Below are positions 1-5,125 of a stretch of DNA of 5,873 bases, piece by piece (position 1 is the first letter of the stretch; each line of letters opens with the position of its first letter). The stretch comes from JBBSEZ01 sp038239195 (lineage in GTDB: Bacteria; Planctomycetota; Planctomycetia; Gemmatales; Gemmataceae): NCBI GenBank assembly GCA_038239195.1, contig JBBSEZ010000547.1:1-5873 (forward strand), read 5' to 3'. Both the position numbers and the translations under genes were made by a program. The notes beneath the pieces were generated by a model. It did no database searches, was not told where the DNA came from, and was given only the letters and a program-made list of their open reading frames with translations.

Positions 1-99
1 CACCGTCCGGTGCCGGCCCCCGTGCTTCGCCGGCGGGATCAAGGGCTCCAGAACCGCCCACTGTTCATCTGTCAAGTCGCTCGGGTATGCTTTTCTCAT
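1..99 (-). CDS. IS5-family transposase, N-terminal fragment (cut by window edge)
   Basis: Read on the minus strand from the ATG at 99, this gives 33 codons that stay open to the window edge. The product begins MRKAYPSDLTDEQW and continues through a VLEPLIPP segment to GGRHRTV. This is the hallmark N-terminus of IS5-family transposases (the DUF4096 region ahead of the DDE catalytic domain). The catalytic domain lies outside the window, so neither activity nor a possible two-frame arrangement (orfA/orfB with frameshifting, common in parts of this family) can be judged. An AAGGG lies only one base upstream of the ATG and is also one arm of a small hairpin, so translation may be weak. The transposase is transcribed away from the interrupted gene on its right. 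The family call is secure; the subgroup is not. Confidence 0.9.
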   Translation of the reverse strand, partial: MRKAYPSDLTDEQWAVLEPLIPPAKHGGRHRTV

Positions 100-100
100 A

Positions 101-117
101 CCCTTGTTCTATAAGGG
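101..117 (-). other. Small hairpin in front of the transposase start
   Basis: CCCTT at 101-105 pairs perfectly with AAGGG at 113-117 across a 7-base loop. In the minus-strand transcript the AAGGG arm lies one base before the transposase ATG, so pairing would hide the only purine-rich sequence near the start. The stem is only five base pairs, so a role in limiting transposase translation is speculation. Confidence 0.3.
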
Positions 118-120
118 AAA

Positions 121-137
121 GCTTTGGAGACAGCCTC
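121..137 (-). repeat. Putative terminal inverted repeat of the IS5 element
   Basis: On the minus strand, 137 to 121 reads GAGGCTGTCTCCAAAGC. This resembles the GAG-CTGT-C-AAA pattern common at IS5-family tips. The partner repeat is outside the window, so inversion cannot be shown. The location is supported by its distance upstream of the transposase start and by the abrupt change to WD40-tail coding sequence just beyond it. Confidence 0.5.
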
Positions 138-595
138 TGAGCGCTTCCCCTGCCTCTGGTGCCGACCGCTGTCTGTGGCGCCTGGTCGCGGCAGCCGAGC
201 AGGCGGTCCCCCTTCTGAAGGCGCGGCTCCGCCCGGTGGCGATCGTGCCGGCCGGCCGGCGCGCCGGCCTGATCGACGCCCTCGACGACGAGCGCTTTGC
301 GGTGCGCACGCGAGCGCGCGAGGAACTGTCGCGCCTGGCCGAGGGAGCCGAGGAGGCGCTGCGCAAGGCCGCAGCGTCGCACGTCTCGCTGGAAGTGCGG
401 ATGCGCGCGCGCAAGCTGCTGGACGAACTGGCCGTGCCGACGTCCGAGCGCCTGCGCGAGGTCCGAGCCGTGGCCGTGCTCGAATACGCCGGCACGGCCG
501 AAGCACGACAACTGCTTCGCGAGCTCTCGCGCGGCGAGCCGAAGGCGGCGCTGACGGCGGACGCGAAAGCGTCGCTGGCACGGCTCGGACGCTGA
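138..595 (+). pseudogene. 3' remnant of a planctomycete WD40-repeat-type protein gene, interrupted by IS5
   Basis: About 152 codons remain open to the TGA at 593-595. Recognisable segments in order are QAVPLLKARLRPV, a DLD-like stretch (LIDALDDERFAVRTRAREEL), an ALRKA segment, ERLREVRAVAVLEYAGT, EARQLLREL and a final AKASLARLG. This succession is characteristic of the helical, HEAT-like C-terminal tail that follows the WD40 propeller in many planctomycete proteins. No credible start precedes it. The frame runs back into the IS tip, where a TTG at 104 would make a 163-residue hybrid, but that TTG lies inside the element and has no ribosome-binding site. The WD40 propeller itself is not in the window and is inferred from family knowledge. 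The remnant is probably non-functional. Its coding style matches its neighbours and it has no internal stops, which suggests a recent interruption. Confidence 0.75.
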
Positions 596-596
596 C

Positions 597-616
597 CGTC
601 GCCGCGGTTAGCGACG
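597..616 (+). terminator. Hairpin after the WD40 remnant, possible weak terminator
   Basis: CGTCGC at 597-602 pairs with GCGACG at 611-616 across an 8-base loop, starting one base after the stop codon of the remnant. No T-run follows, so this is not a classic intrinsic terminator. In GC-rich DNA a six-pair stem can also arise by chance. Confidence 0.25.
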
Positions 617-637
617 CTGCCGCCCATCGGGTAGAAT
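608..637 (+). promoter_or_regulatory. Candidate promoter for the ferritin-like gene
   Basis: A TAGAAT at 632-637 matches the -10 consensus at five of six positions and lies 42 bases before the ATG at 680. The best -35 candidate is TTAGCG at 608-613 with an 18-base spacer, and it is weak. This is the only AT-leaning segment in the 84-base gap. The call rests on sequence similarity only. Confidence 0.35.
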
Positions 638-679
638 CGACCGCTGGTCAAACGCCCGCCCCCCGAAGGCCCCGAACCC

Positions 680-2113
680 ATGACCACCCCACACATTCCC
701 TACCGCTCCTACCGCGGCCTGCCCCCACTCGCCGGCCTCGCCCCCATCGCCGACGCCACCCGCCCCGGCCTCGGCGTCGAGGCATGCGTCGCGCGCCTCA
801 AGCGCTTCCACTACGCCCTCGTCCGCCTGCACGAACTGCTCACGGCCCGCATCACCGCCGAGCCGATCTACGAGCTGAAAACCGCCTTCTCGCACCATGC
901 CTATCTCTGCGCCGAGCACGCCCAGGCGCTGCGCACCCGCGTCGGCGAGATGCGCGAGCCGCCGCTCGGGCTGGAGGAAATGCCCCACCTCGGCCTCGCC
1001 GTCCTCTTCGACGAGGCCCTCGCCGCGCCGACCGCGGCCGAGTTGCTCATCGGCGCCTATCAGGTGGCCCTGCCCGCCCTCGACGCCGCAATGGCGAAGT
1101 ACCTCGCCGAGACGCACCCGCTCGCCGACGCCCCCTCCCGGCGCCTTCTCCGCTTCGCGCGCCTCGAACTGGCCGACCTGATCGAATTTGGGACGAAAGC
1201 CATCGCCTGCCTCGTCGATACGGCGGAGCGCGAGGCCATGAGGCCGTGGGTGGCGCTGCTCGAGCGCTCCCTGGAAGCGGCGGGCGGCCTCGACGGCACG
1301 TCCCCCCTCCCCGACCTTGCCGTCGAGCGCCAGCACTCGCGGGCCCCCTACGAGTACGACCCAGTGCCGAAGCGCGACGAGCGCTTTCAGGACCTCTACA
1401 ACCAGGGGGTCAACCCCGAGGCCTTCCTCTACGACCCGAGCTTCGACGCCCGGCCCAAGGCGTTGATGATGCTGTTCAAGCGCCTGCGCGAGATCGACGT
1501 GCCCGAGATGATGGCGAGCATCATCGTTCAAACGAAGGGCAAGCCGTGGGAGTACTACCTCGCCATGTCGCGCCAGTTGTGGGACGAGGCCCGCCACGCC
1601 ATGATGGGCGAGGTCGGCTTCGTCGCTTTGGGCGTGGACTGGACGAAGGCGCGCATCACCCACAACTGGTCGCTCCGCCTCAACACCGAATGCACTCCCA
1701 TCGAGCGCCACGCCGTCCTCTACTTCATCGAACAGGGGCTGATGACGCGCACCGGCAAGCGCTACGAGTGGGAGGTGGCGAGCGAGTCGGGCCTGCCGCT
1801 GGCGCGGACCTTCCAGGACTTCGACTGGGCCGACGAGGTGCTGCACGCCGCCCTGGGGCGCGAGTGGTACATACCGCAGATCGGCGACCGCAAACAGGCG
1901 ATCGAGTACGGCGACCAGTGCTGGTCGAAGATTTTGAGCAACTGGGCCAGCGCCCGCGACCAGGGGCTGACGCGCCACGAGAACTGGTGGCCGGGGGTCT
2001 ACCGGCAGGCGTGTGAGGCGTGGGGCGTCGAGCCGGACCCGAAGGTGCTGGCCTACGACGTGACGTATGAGGGGCAGCGGGCGGACCTCAAGGCGGTGTC
2101 GGGCAGCGCGTGA
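680..2113 (+). CDS. Double ferritin-like (putative diiron-carboxylate) protein, function unknown
   Basis: The product is 477 residues, soluble, with no signal peptide. I see two helical ferritin-like halves. In the C-terminal half, candidate metal ligands follow the classic four-helix order: Glu276 (DVPEMM), Glu303-x-x-His306 in WDEARH, a helix-3 glutamate (Glu351 in YFIEQG, or Glu342) and Glu386-x-x-His389 in DEVLH. The N-terminal half (about 35-180) has a comparable but less complete set: Glu61/Glu65, His72/His73 and Glu79-His80 in CAEHAQALR. The family uses such sites for oxygen-dependent oxidation, hydroxylation or iron handling; the substrate here cannot be read from sequence. The stretch around 325-450 is rich in Trp and Tyr. 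The ATG at 680 is the first in frame and lacks a clear Shine-Dalgarno. The stop lies 8 bases before the membrane-protein start, which suggests one transcript. I am confident it is a real gene, moderately confident of the ferritin-like fold, and have no function to offer. Confidence 0.8.
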   Translation: MTTPHIPYRSYRGLPPLAGLAPIADATRPGLGVEACVARLKRFHYALVRLHELLTARITAEPIYELKTAFSHHAYLCAEHAQALRTRVGEMREPPLGLEEMPHLGLAVLFDEALAAPTAAELLIGAYQVALPALDAAMAKYLAETHPLADAPSRRLLRFARLELADLIEFGTKAIACLVDTAEREAMRPWVALLERSLEAAGGLDGTSPLPDLAVERQHSRAPYEYDPVPKRDERFQDLYNQGVNPEAFLYDPSFDARPKALMMLFKRLREIDVPEMMASIIVQTKGKPWEYYLAMSRQLWDEARHAMMGEVGFVALGVDWTKARITHNWSLRLNTECTPIERHAVLYFIEQGLMTRTGKRYEWEVASESGLPLARTFQDFDWADEVLHAALGREWYIPQIGDRKQAIEYGDQCWSKILSNWASARDQGLTRHENWWPGVYRQACEAWGVEPDPKVLAYDVTYEGQRADLKAVSGSA

Positions 2114-2115
2114 GG
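2112..2115 (+). promoter_or_regulatory. Ribosome-binding site deciding the start of the membrane protein
   Basis: GAGG overlaps the stop of the upstream gene and lies six bases before the ATG at 2122. A GTG at 2110 is also in frame but begins before this site, so the ATG is preferred. The overlap with the previous stop points to translational coupling. Confidence 0.55.
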
Positions 2116-2121
2116 TGGCAG

Positions 2122-3171
2122 ATGAAGCGGGCGCTCTGGCAGGTCGTCGTTATCGGGCTGCTGCTCGGGGCGGTGATCGGCGGGCTGCGCTTCTGCGAGC
2201 CTTACGTGAGGCCCATCAGCGAGGGGAATTCGGCGGATTTCTGGTGCGCGGCGTGTGCGGTGGAGCTCGACGGGGCAGGCGGAAGGGGGCTTCGCGCCCA
2301 CACCTATCTACCGCGGGAAGGCTGGTTCATCTACGCCATCACCGGTATGCACGGCGAATACCTGTATCGCGTCCCCGAGGCCGAGGTACTCGCAACTTTT
2401 CCCACCGTCCTGCGCGAGTTGGAGGCAGGCCGCTTTGCCCGCAGCCGCGAGGACGTCGAAGCCGGTTATCGCGACTGGCTTGCGGGGGGCGGCTCGACCT
2501 CCGACCCGGCCGGCTTATTGCGATCCATCCACACCGCGCGGCCCCTCCGGTCATGGTGGCATGAATCGGAACAGGGACGGGCCTATCTGCGGGAGAGGGA
2601 CGAGCACTTCGAGGAGCGCTGGGAGCAGGCGAAGCGCTGGCGCTGGAACATCGTCGGCGAGTTCCTCTTCTTCACCGGGCTGATCTTCTTCGCCGCCTGG
2701 CCGTGGCTGCGCAACTCCCCGCCGTGGCGCTGGGGCATGCACTTCGCGCTCCTGCCCGTCCTCTTCTGCCTCCCCTACTGGCTGGGGTATGCCTGCCTCG
2801 CCTTCACCTCCGCCGGGTCGCAGGGAAGCGTGATGTATCCGGCCATGCTGGTGGAGTTGCGCGGGTTACCTCGCACGGACCTCGACCGCTGGATCATCCT
2901 GCGCCTGCCCAAGTTCCTCGCGGACTTCTCACCTTACCCTGGCCCGATGTTGGCGCTCACTTTCATGGGCGGTGTGGGCCCGACCGCAATGGTCGCACTT
3001 GGGCTGGCGCTCGGCGTGTTCATCCGAGACGTCCGCACGGCCCTGACCGTCTCGCCGAAGGCGATCTTTATCGTCCGCTTCGCCCTTTGGATCGAGAAGC
3101 GCTGGGGGCAGCAAGCGAGAGGGCGCCGGGGTACGCCAGCGCCGATCAAGGCGCCCTCACCGCCCGAATGA
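2122..3171 (+). CDS. Four-helix membrane protein of unknown function
   Basis: I do not recognise the family. From the ATG at 2122 the product is 349 residues. Hydrophobic segments lie near 5-22, 177-195, 206-228 and 275-301. Between the first and second is a hydrophilic domain of about 150 residues, probably outside the cytoplasmic membrane, with a WCAAC (Cys42, Cys45) shortly after the first helix, an aromatic-rich stretch near 60-82 and a charged helix near 147-175. The C-terminal tail is Arg/Lys- and Pro-rich (IEKRWGQQARGRRG), which fits a cytoplasmic end by the positive-inside rule. The gene follows the ferritin-like gene by 8 bases and is probably co-transcribed with it, so the two may act together, though this is only positional evidence. 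Its 3' end overlaps the convergent cyclophilin gene by 26 bases. Confidence 0.8.
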   Translation: MKRALWQVVVIGLLLGAVIGGLRFCEPYVRPISEGNSADFWCAACAVELDGAGGRGLRAHTYLPREGWFIYAITGMHGEYLYRVPEAEVLATFPTVLRELEAGRFARSREDVEAGYRDWLAGGGSTSDPAGLLRSIHTARPLRSWWHESEQGRAYLRERDEHFEERWEQAKRWRWNIVGEFLFFTGLIFFAAWPWLRNSPPWRWGMHFALLPVLFCLPYWLGYACLAFTSAGSQGSVMYPAMLVELRGLPRTDLDRWIILRLPKFLADFSPYPGPMLALTFMGGVGPTAMVALGLALGVFIRDVRTALTVSPKAIFIVRFALWIEKRWGQQARGRRGTPAPIKAPSPPE

Positions 3172-3724
3172 TCTTCACCGGCGGCGCCAGCGCCTGCCCC
3201 TTCGCCGGCGCCGACTGGATCTTCTTGACCACGTCCATCCCCTTGACCACGCGCCCGAACGCCGCGAAGCCTTGCCCGTCGGGGTTGCGCTTCCCGCCGA
3301 AGTCGAGGGCCGGCTGGTCGCCCACGCAGAGGAAGAAATCGCCCGTCGCCGTGTCGGGCCCGTCGCGCGCCATCGAGATCGTGCCGTCCTTGTGCGCCAG
3401 CCCCGTCTTGTTGGTCCGCTCCAGCTCGATCGGCGCGCGCTCCTTCTTCTTCGCGTCGATGCCGGCCTGGACGACGCCGATCTTCACCTTGTCGTCGGGC
3501 TGGTTGTCCGCGCGCACGGTGCGATGGAACCGCCCGCAGTCGTACAGCTTCGCATCGACGTATTTGAGAAAGTTGGCCGTCGTCACCGGAGCGCGAGCGT
3601 CCAGCTCGACGACGATGTCGCCCTTGTCGGTCTGAAGCAGCACGCGCACCGGCTTCTTGTCGGCCGGCGCCGCGGCAAGGGGGAGGGCGAGCAAGAGCAC
3701 GAGCAGCAGGCAGCGCCGATTCAT
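3146..3724 (-). CDS. Exported cyclophilin-type peptidyl-prolyl cis-trans isomerase
   Basis: The product is 192 residues. A signal peptide occupies about 1-20: a basic MNRR start, a Leu-rich core and an Ala-rich end near Ala-Ala-Pro. The cyclophilin domain follows, with VELDARAPVTTANFLKYV near 39-56, FHR at 66-68 (the Arg matching the catalytic Arg of human CypA), Gln86 in VVQAG, GTISMAR at 114-120 and a closing FGRVVKGMDVVKKI near 156-169. It would catalyse proline isomerisation during folding of exported proteins, probably in the periplasm. Two oddities are visible. About a dozen extra residues lie between FHR and the active-site Gln, and the position usually held by Gln in SQFF is Asp129 (GDFF). 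The ATG at 3724 is chosen because a good GGGAGGT lies 7 bases upstream; the frame is open to 3835 but the extension would bury the signal peptide. It is transcribed divergently from the radical SAM gene and convergently with the membrane-protein gene. Confidence 0.93.
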   Translation of the reverse strand: MNRRCLLLVLLLALPLAAAPADKKPVRVLLQTDKGDIVVELDARAPVTTANFLKYVDAKLYDCGRFHRTVRADNQPDDKVKIGVVQAGIDAKKKERAPIELERTNKTGLAHKDGTISMARDGPDTATGDFFLCVGDQPALDFGGKRNPDGQGFAAFGRVVKGMDVVKKIQSAPAKGQALAPPVKIIRAVRAP

Positions 3725-3731
3725 GGAACGG

Positions 3732-3738
3732 ACCTCCC
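3732..3738 (-). promoter_or_regulatory. Ribosome-binding site of the cyclophilin gene
   Basis: On the minus strand this reads GGGAGGT, 7 bases before the ATG at 3724. It is the best Shine-Dalgarno in the window and fixes the start at the signal-peptide methionine rather than at the upstream in-frame ATG at 3835. Confidence 0.75.
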
Positions 3739-3766
3739 GGCCCCCGAAACCCCAGGCCCTTCTTGC

Positions 3767-3796
3767 TTGTCGTTTCGCGGCGCGAGCCTGTAGGAT
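3767..3796 (+). promoter_or_regulatory. Candidate promoter for the radical SAM gene
   Basis: TTGTCG at 3767-3772 and TAGGAT at 3791-3796 are separated by 18 bases, about 50 bases ahead of the ATG at 3847. The -10 is a moderate match and, like the candidate at 632, has the form G-TAG-R-AT. I saw no equally good promoter for the cyclophilin gene on the other strand of this 122-base region. Confidence 0.3.
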
Positions 3797-3807
3797 ACAG
3801 TGTACAC
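3789..3807. promoter_or_regulatory. Nested palindromes in the divergent intergenic region, possible operator
   Basis: Three small perfect inverted repeats overlap here: TGTA-GGA-TACA (3789-3799), TACA-G-TGTA (3796-3804) and GTGTACAC (3800-3807). They sit on the candidate -10 of the radical SAM gene and between two divergent genes, where a regulator-binding site would be expected. Each repeat is short, so chance is not excluded. Confidence 0.3.
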
Positions 3808-3837
3808 ACCGCCCGCGCAGCGCAAAACCCGGCAAGC

Positions 3838-3841
3838 GAGG
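3838..3841 (+). promoter_or_regulatory. Ribosome-binding site deciding the radical SAM start
   Basis: GAGG lies five bases before the ATG at 3847. The frame is open further upstream, but those codons run through the intergenic region and have no comparable site. Confidence 0.55.
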
Positions 3842-3846
3842 TTGGC

Positions 3847-5115
3847 ATGTTGTTGAAGTTGGCCCGCCGCATGCTCGTCGAGACGGACAAGCGCCTCCTC
3901 TGGAAGCTCGCCTGGAACATGGGCCTCAAGGGCATGCTCTCCGTCCAGCGCCACAAGTCTCGGCTCAAGCGCGGCCAGTTCTTCCCGCCCTTCCTCTACG
4001 TCTCCGTCATCAACAGTTGCAACCTCCGCTGCCAGGGCTGCTGGGTGGACGTGGCGAGCAAGCAGCAGACCATCTCGCCCGACGCCTTCCACCAACTGGT
4101 GCGCGAGGCCAAGCAGATGGGCAACGTCTTCTTCGGCATCGTCGGCGGCGAGCCGTTCATGCACCCCCACCTCCTCGACATGCTCGCCGCCCACCCCGAC
4201 TGCTACTTCCAGATCTTCACCAACGGCCATTTCATCACCGAGGAGCGCGCCAGACGGATGCGCCGCCTCGGCAACGTCACCCCGCTCATCAGCGTCGAGG
4301 GCACCGAGATCATCAGCGACGAGCGCCGCGGCCGGGCGGGCGTCCTCAGCAAGACGATGCAGGGACTGCACAACTGCCTTGCCCACAAGGTCTTCACCGG
4401 CGTTTGCACCAGTCTCTGCCAGACCAACATCGACCTGCTCTCCGAACGCTGGATCGACCGGCTAATCGAGATGGGGGTGCTCTACACCTGGTTCCACGTC
4501 TACCGCCCGATGGGCCCCGACGCCTGCCCCGACCTCTGCCTCACCACCGAGCAGCAGATTCAGGCGCGCAAGTTCGTCGTCGAGATGCGTGCCCGCAAGC
4601 CGATCATCATCGTCGATGCCTACTACGACGGCGAAGGCAAGGCCCTCTGCCCTGCTGCGACCGGCATCAGCCACCACATCAACCCCTGGGGCGACATCGA
4701 GCCTTGCCCCATCGTGCAGTTCACGCGCGAGTCGATCCACTCCAGCCAGGCCGATGGCCGATCGCTTCGCGACAAGTTCCTCAAGTCGGAGTTCCTGCGC
4801 GAGTTCCGCGAGGTGGCGCAATCCGCCACGCGCGGCTGCATCGTGCTGGAGCGCCCCGACCTGCTGCGCGAATTGGTCGAGAAGCACGGCGCGCGGGACA
4901 GCACGGCGCGCGGGACGGCGCTCGCCGAACTGGGGGCGATGCAGGTGCGGACCTCGCAGTACAACCCGGGGCAAGAGGTGCCGGAGAAGAGCTGGGTCTA
5001 TCGGCTGGCGAAGCGCTACTGGTTCAACGATTTCGGCGTCTATCGCGGGCACGACCACAGCCGCACGGCGGCGCCGGGGGTGTTGAAGCAGGCGCGGGCG
5101 ACGGCCACGGTCTAG
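3847..5115 (+). CDS. Radical SAM protein with SPASM/twitch-like C-terminal cysteine region
   Basis: The product is 422 residues and cytosolic. The radical SAM core begins after a basic N-terminal segment of about 45 residues. It has the CxxxCxxC cluster motif at Cys58, Cys62 and Cys65 (SCNLRCQGCW), which binds the 4Fe-4S cluster that reductively cleaves S-adenosylmethionine, and the GGEP motif at 100-103 that contacts SAM. A second cysteine region looks like a SPASM/twitch auxiliary cluster: Cys268 in ALCPA, then NPWGDIEPCP with Cys287, then Cys331 in RGC. Further cysteine pairs lie at 187/191 and 227/231. About 90 residues follow Cys331, ending in an aromatic-rich, basic segment (WVYRLAKRYWFNDFG). 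The family includes peptide-, sugar- and lipid-modifying enzymes. No precursor peptide or partner pathway is visible, so the substrate is unknown. DUF4058 follows ten bases later. I am very sure of the superfamily and make no specific functional call. Confidence 0.93.
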   Translation: MLLKLARRMLVETDKRLLWKLAWNMGLKGMLSVQRHKSRLKRGQFFPPFLYVSVINSCNLRCQGCWVDVASKQQTISPDAFHQLVREAKQMGNVFFGIVGGEPFMHPHLLDMLAAHPDCYFQIFTNGHFITEERARRMRRLGNVTPLISVEGTEIISDERRGRAGVLSKTMQGLHNCLAHKVFTGVCTSLCQTNIDLLSERWIDRLIEMGVLYTWFHVYRPMGPDACPDLCLTTEQQIQARKFVVEMRARKPIIIVDAYYDGEGKALCPAATGISHHINPWGDIEPCPIVQFTRESIHSSQADGRSLRDKFLKSEFLREFREVAQSATRGCIVLERPDLLRELVEKHGARDSTARGTALAELGAMQVRTSQYNPGQEVPEKSWVYRLAKRYWFNDFGVYRGHDHSRTAAPGVLKQARATATV

Positions 5116-5120
5116 GGAGG
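5116..5120 (+). promoter_or_regulatory. Ribosome-binding site deciding the DUF4058 start
   Basis: GGAGG begins directly after the TAG stop of the radical SAM gene and lies five bases before the ATG at 5126. An in-frame GTG at 5123 is only two bases from this site, so the ATG is the better start. Confidence 0.6.
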
Positions 5121-5125
5121 GAGTG

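Larger units (their letters stand above)
1..137 (-). mobile_element. IS5-family insertion sequence, transposase 5' end
   Basis: The transposase start at 99 is followed outward by about 38 non-coding bases, ending in a sequence that resembles an IS5-type terminal repeat. Immediately outside it, a reading frame typical of planctomycete WD40 protein C-termini begins without its own start. The element therefore appears to have landed inside that gene. The first bases outside the putative tip are TGA (138-140), which fits the TNA target preferred by some IS5 subgroups. The other end of the element lies beyond the left edge, so the tip position is an inference from one end only and may be off by a few bases. 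Confidence 0.75.

Noticed and set aside
104..595. A 163-residue frame starting with TTG at 104, giving a complete small protein
   Set aside because: The TTG lies inside the insertion sequence and has no ribosome-binding site. The first dozen codons are element sequence, and the rest is a known C-terminal tail, so a gene remnant is the better call.
608..1978. A 456-codon minus-strand open frame opposite the ferritin-like gene
   Set aside because: It is antisense to a frame with a coherent protein fold, lacks family motifs, and has no start signal. It is an antisense shadow.
124..2016. A 630-codon plus-strand open frame
   Set aside because: It spans the IS tip, the WD40 remnant, the intergenic gap and most of the ferritin-like gene in another frame. 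The product is dominated by Arg, Pro and Ala with no recognisable motif, as expected of a shadow frame in high-GC DNA.
2242..2256. Thioredoxin-like protein, from the WCAAC motif
   Set aside because: The strands and helices expected around a thioredoxin active site, and the cis-proline segment, are not apparent. The motif alone is not enough.
2934..3968. A 344-codon minus-strand frame across the cyclophilin region
   Set aside because: It overlaps the cyclophilin gene in a different frame and runs into the radical SAM gene. The cyclophilin frame carries the real motifs and the ribosome-binding site.
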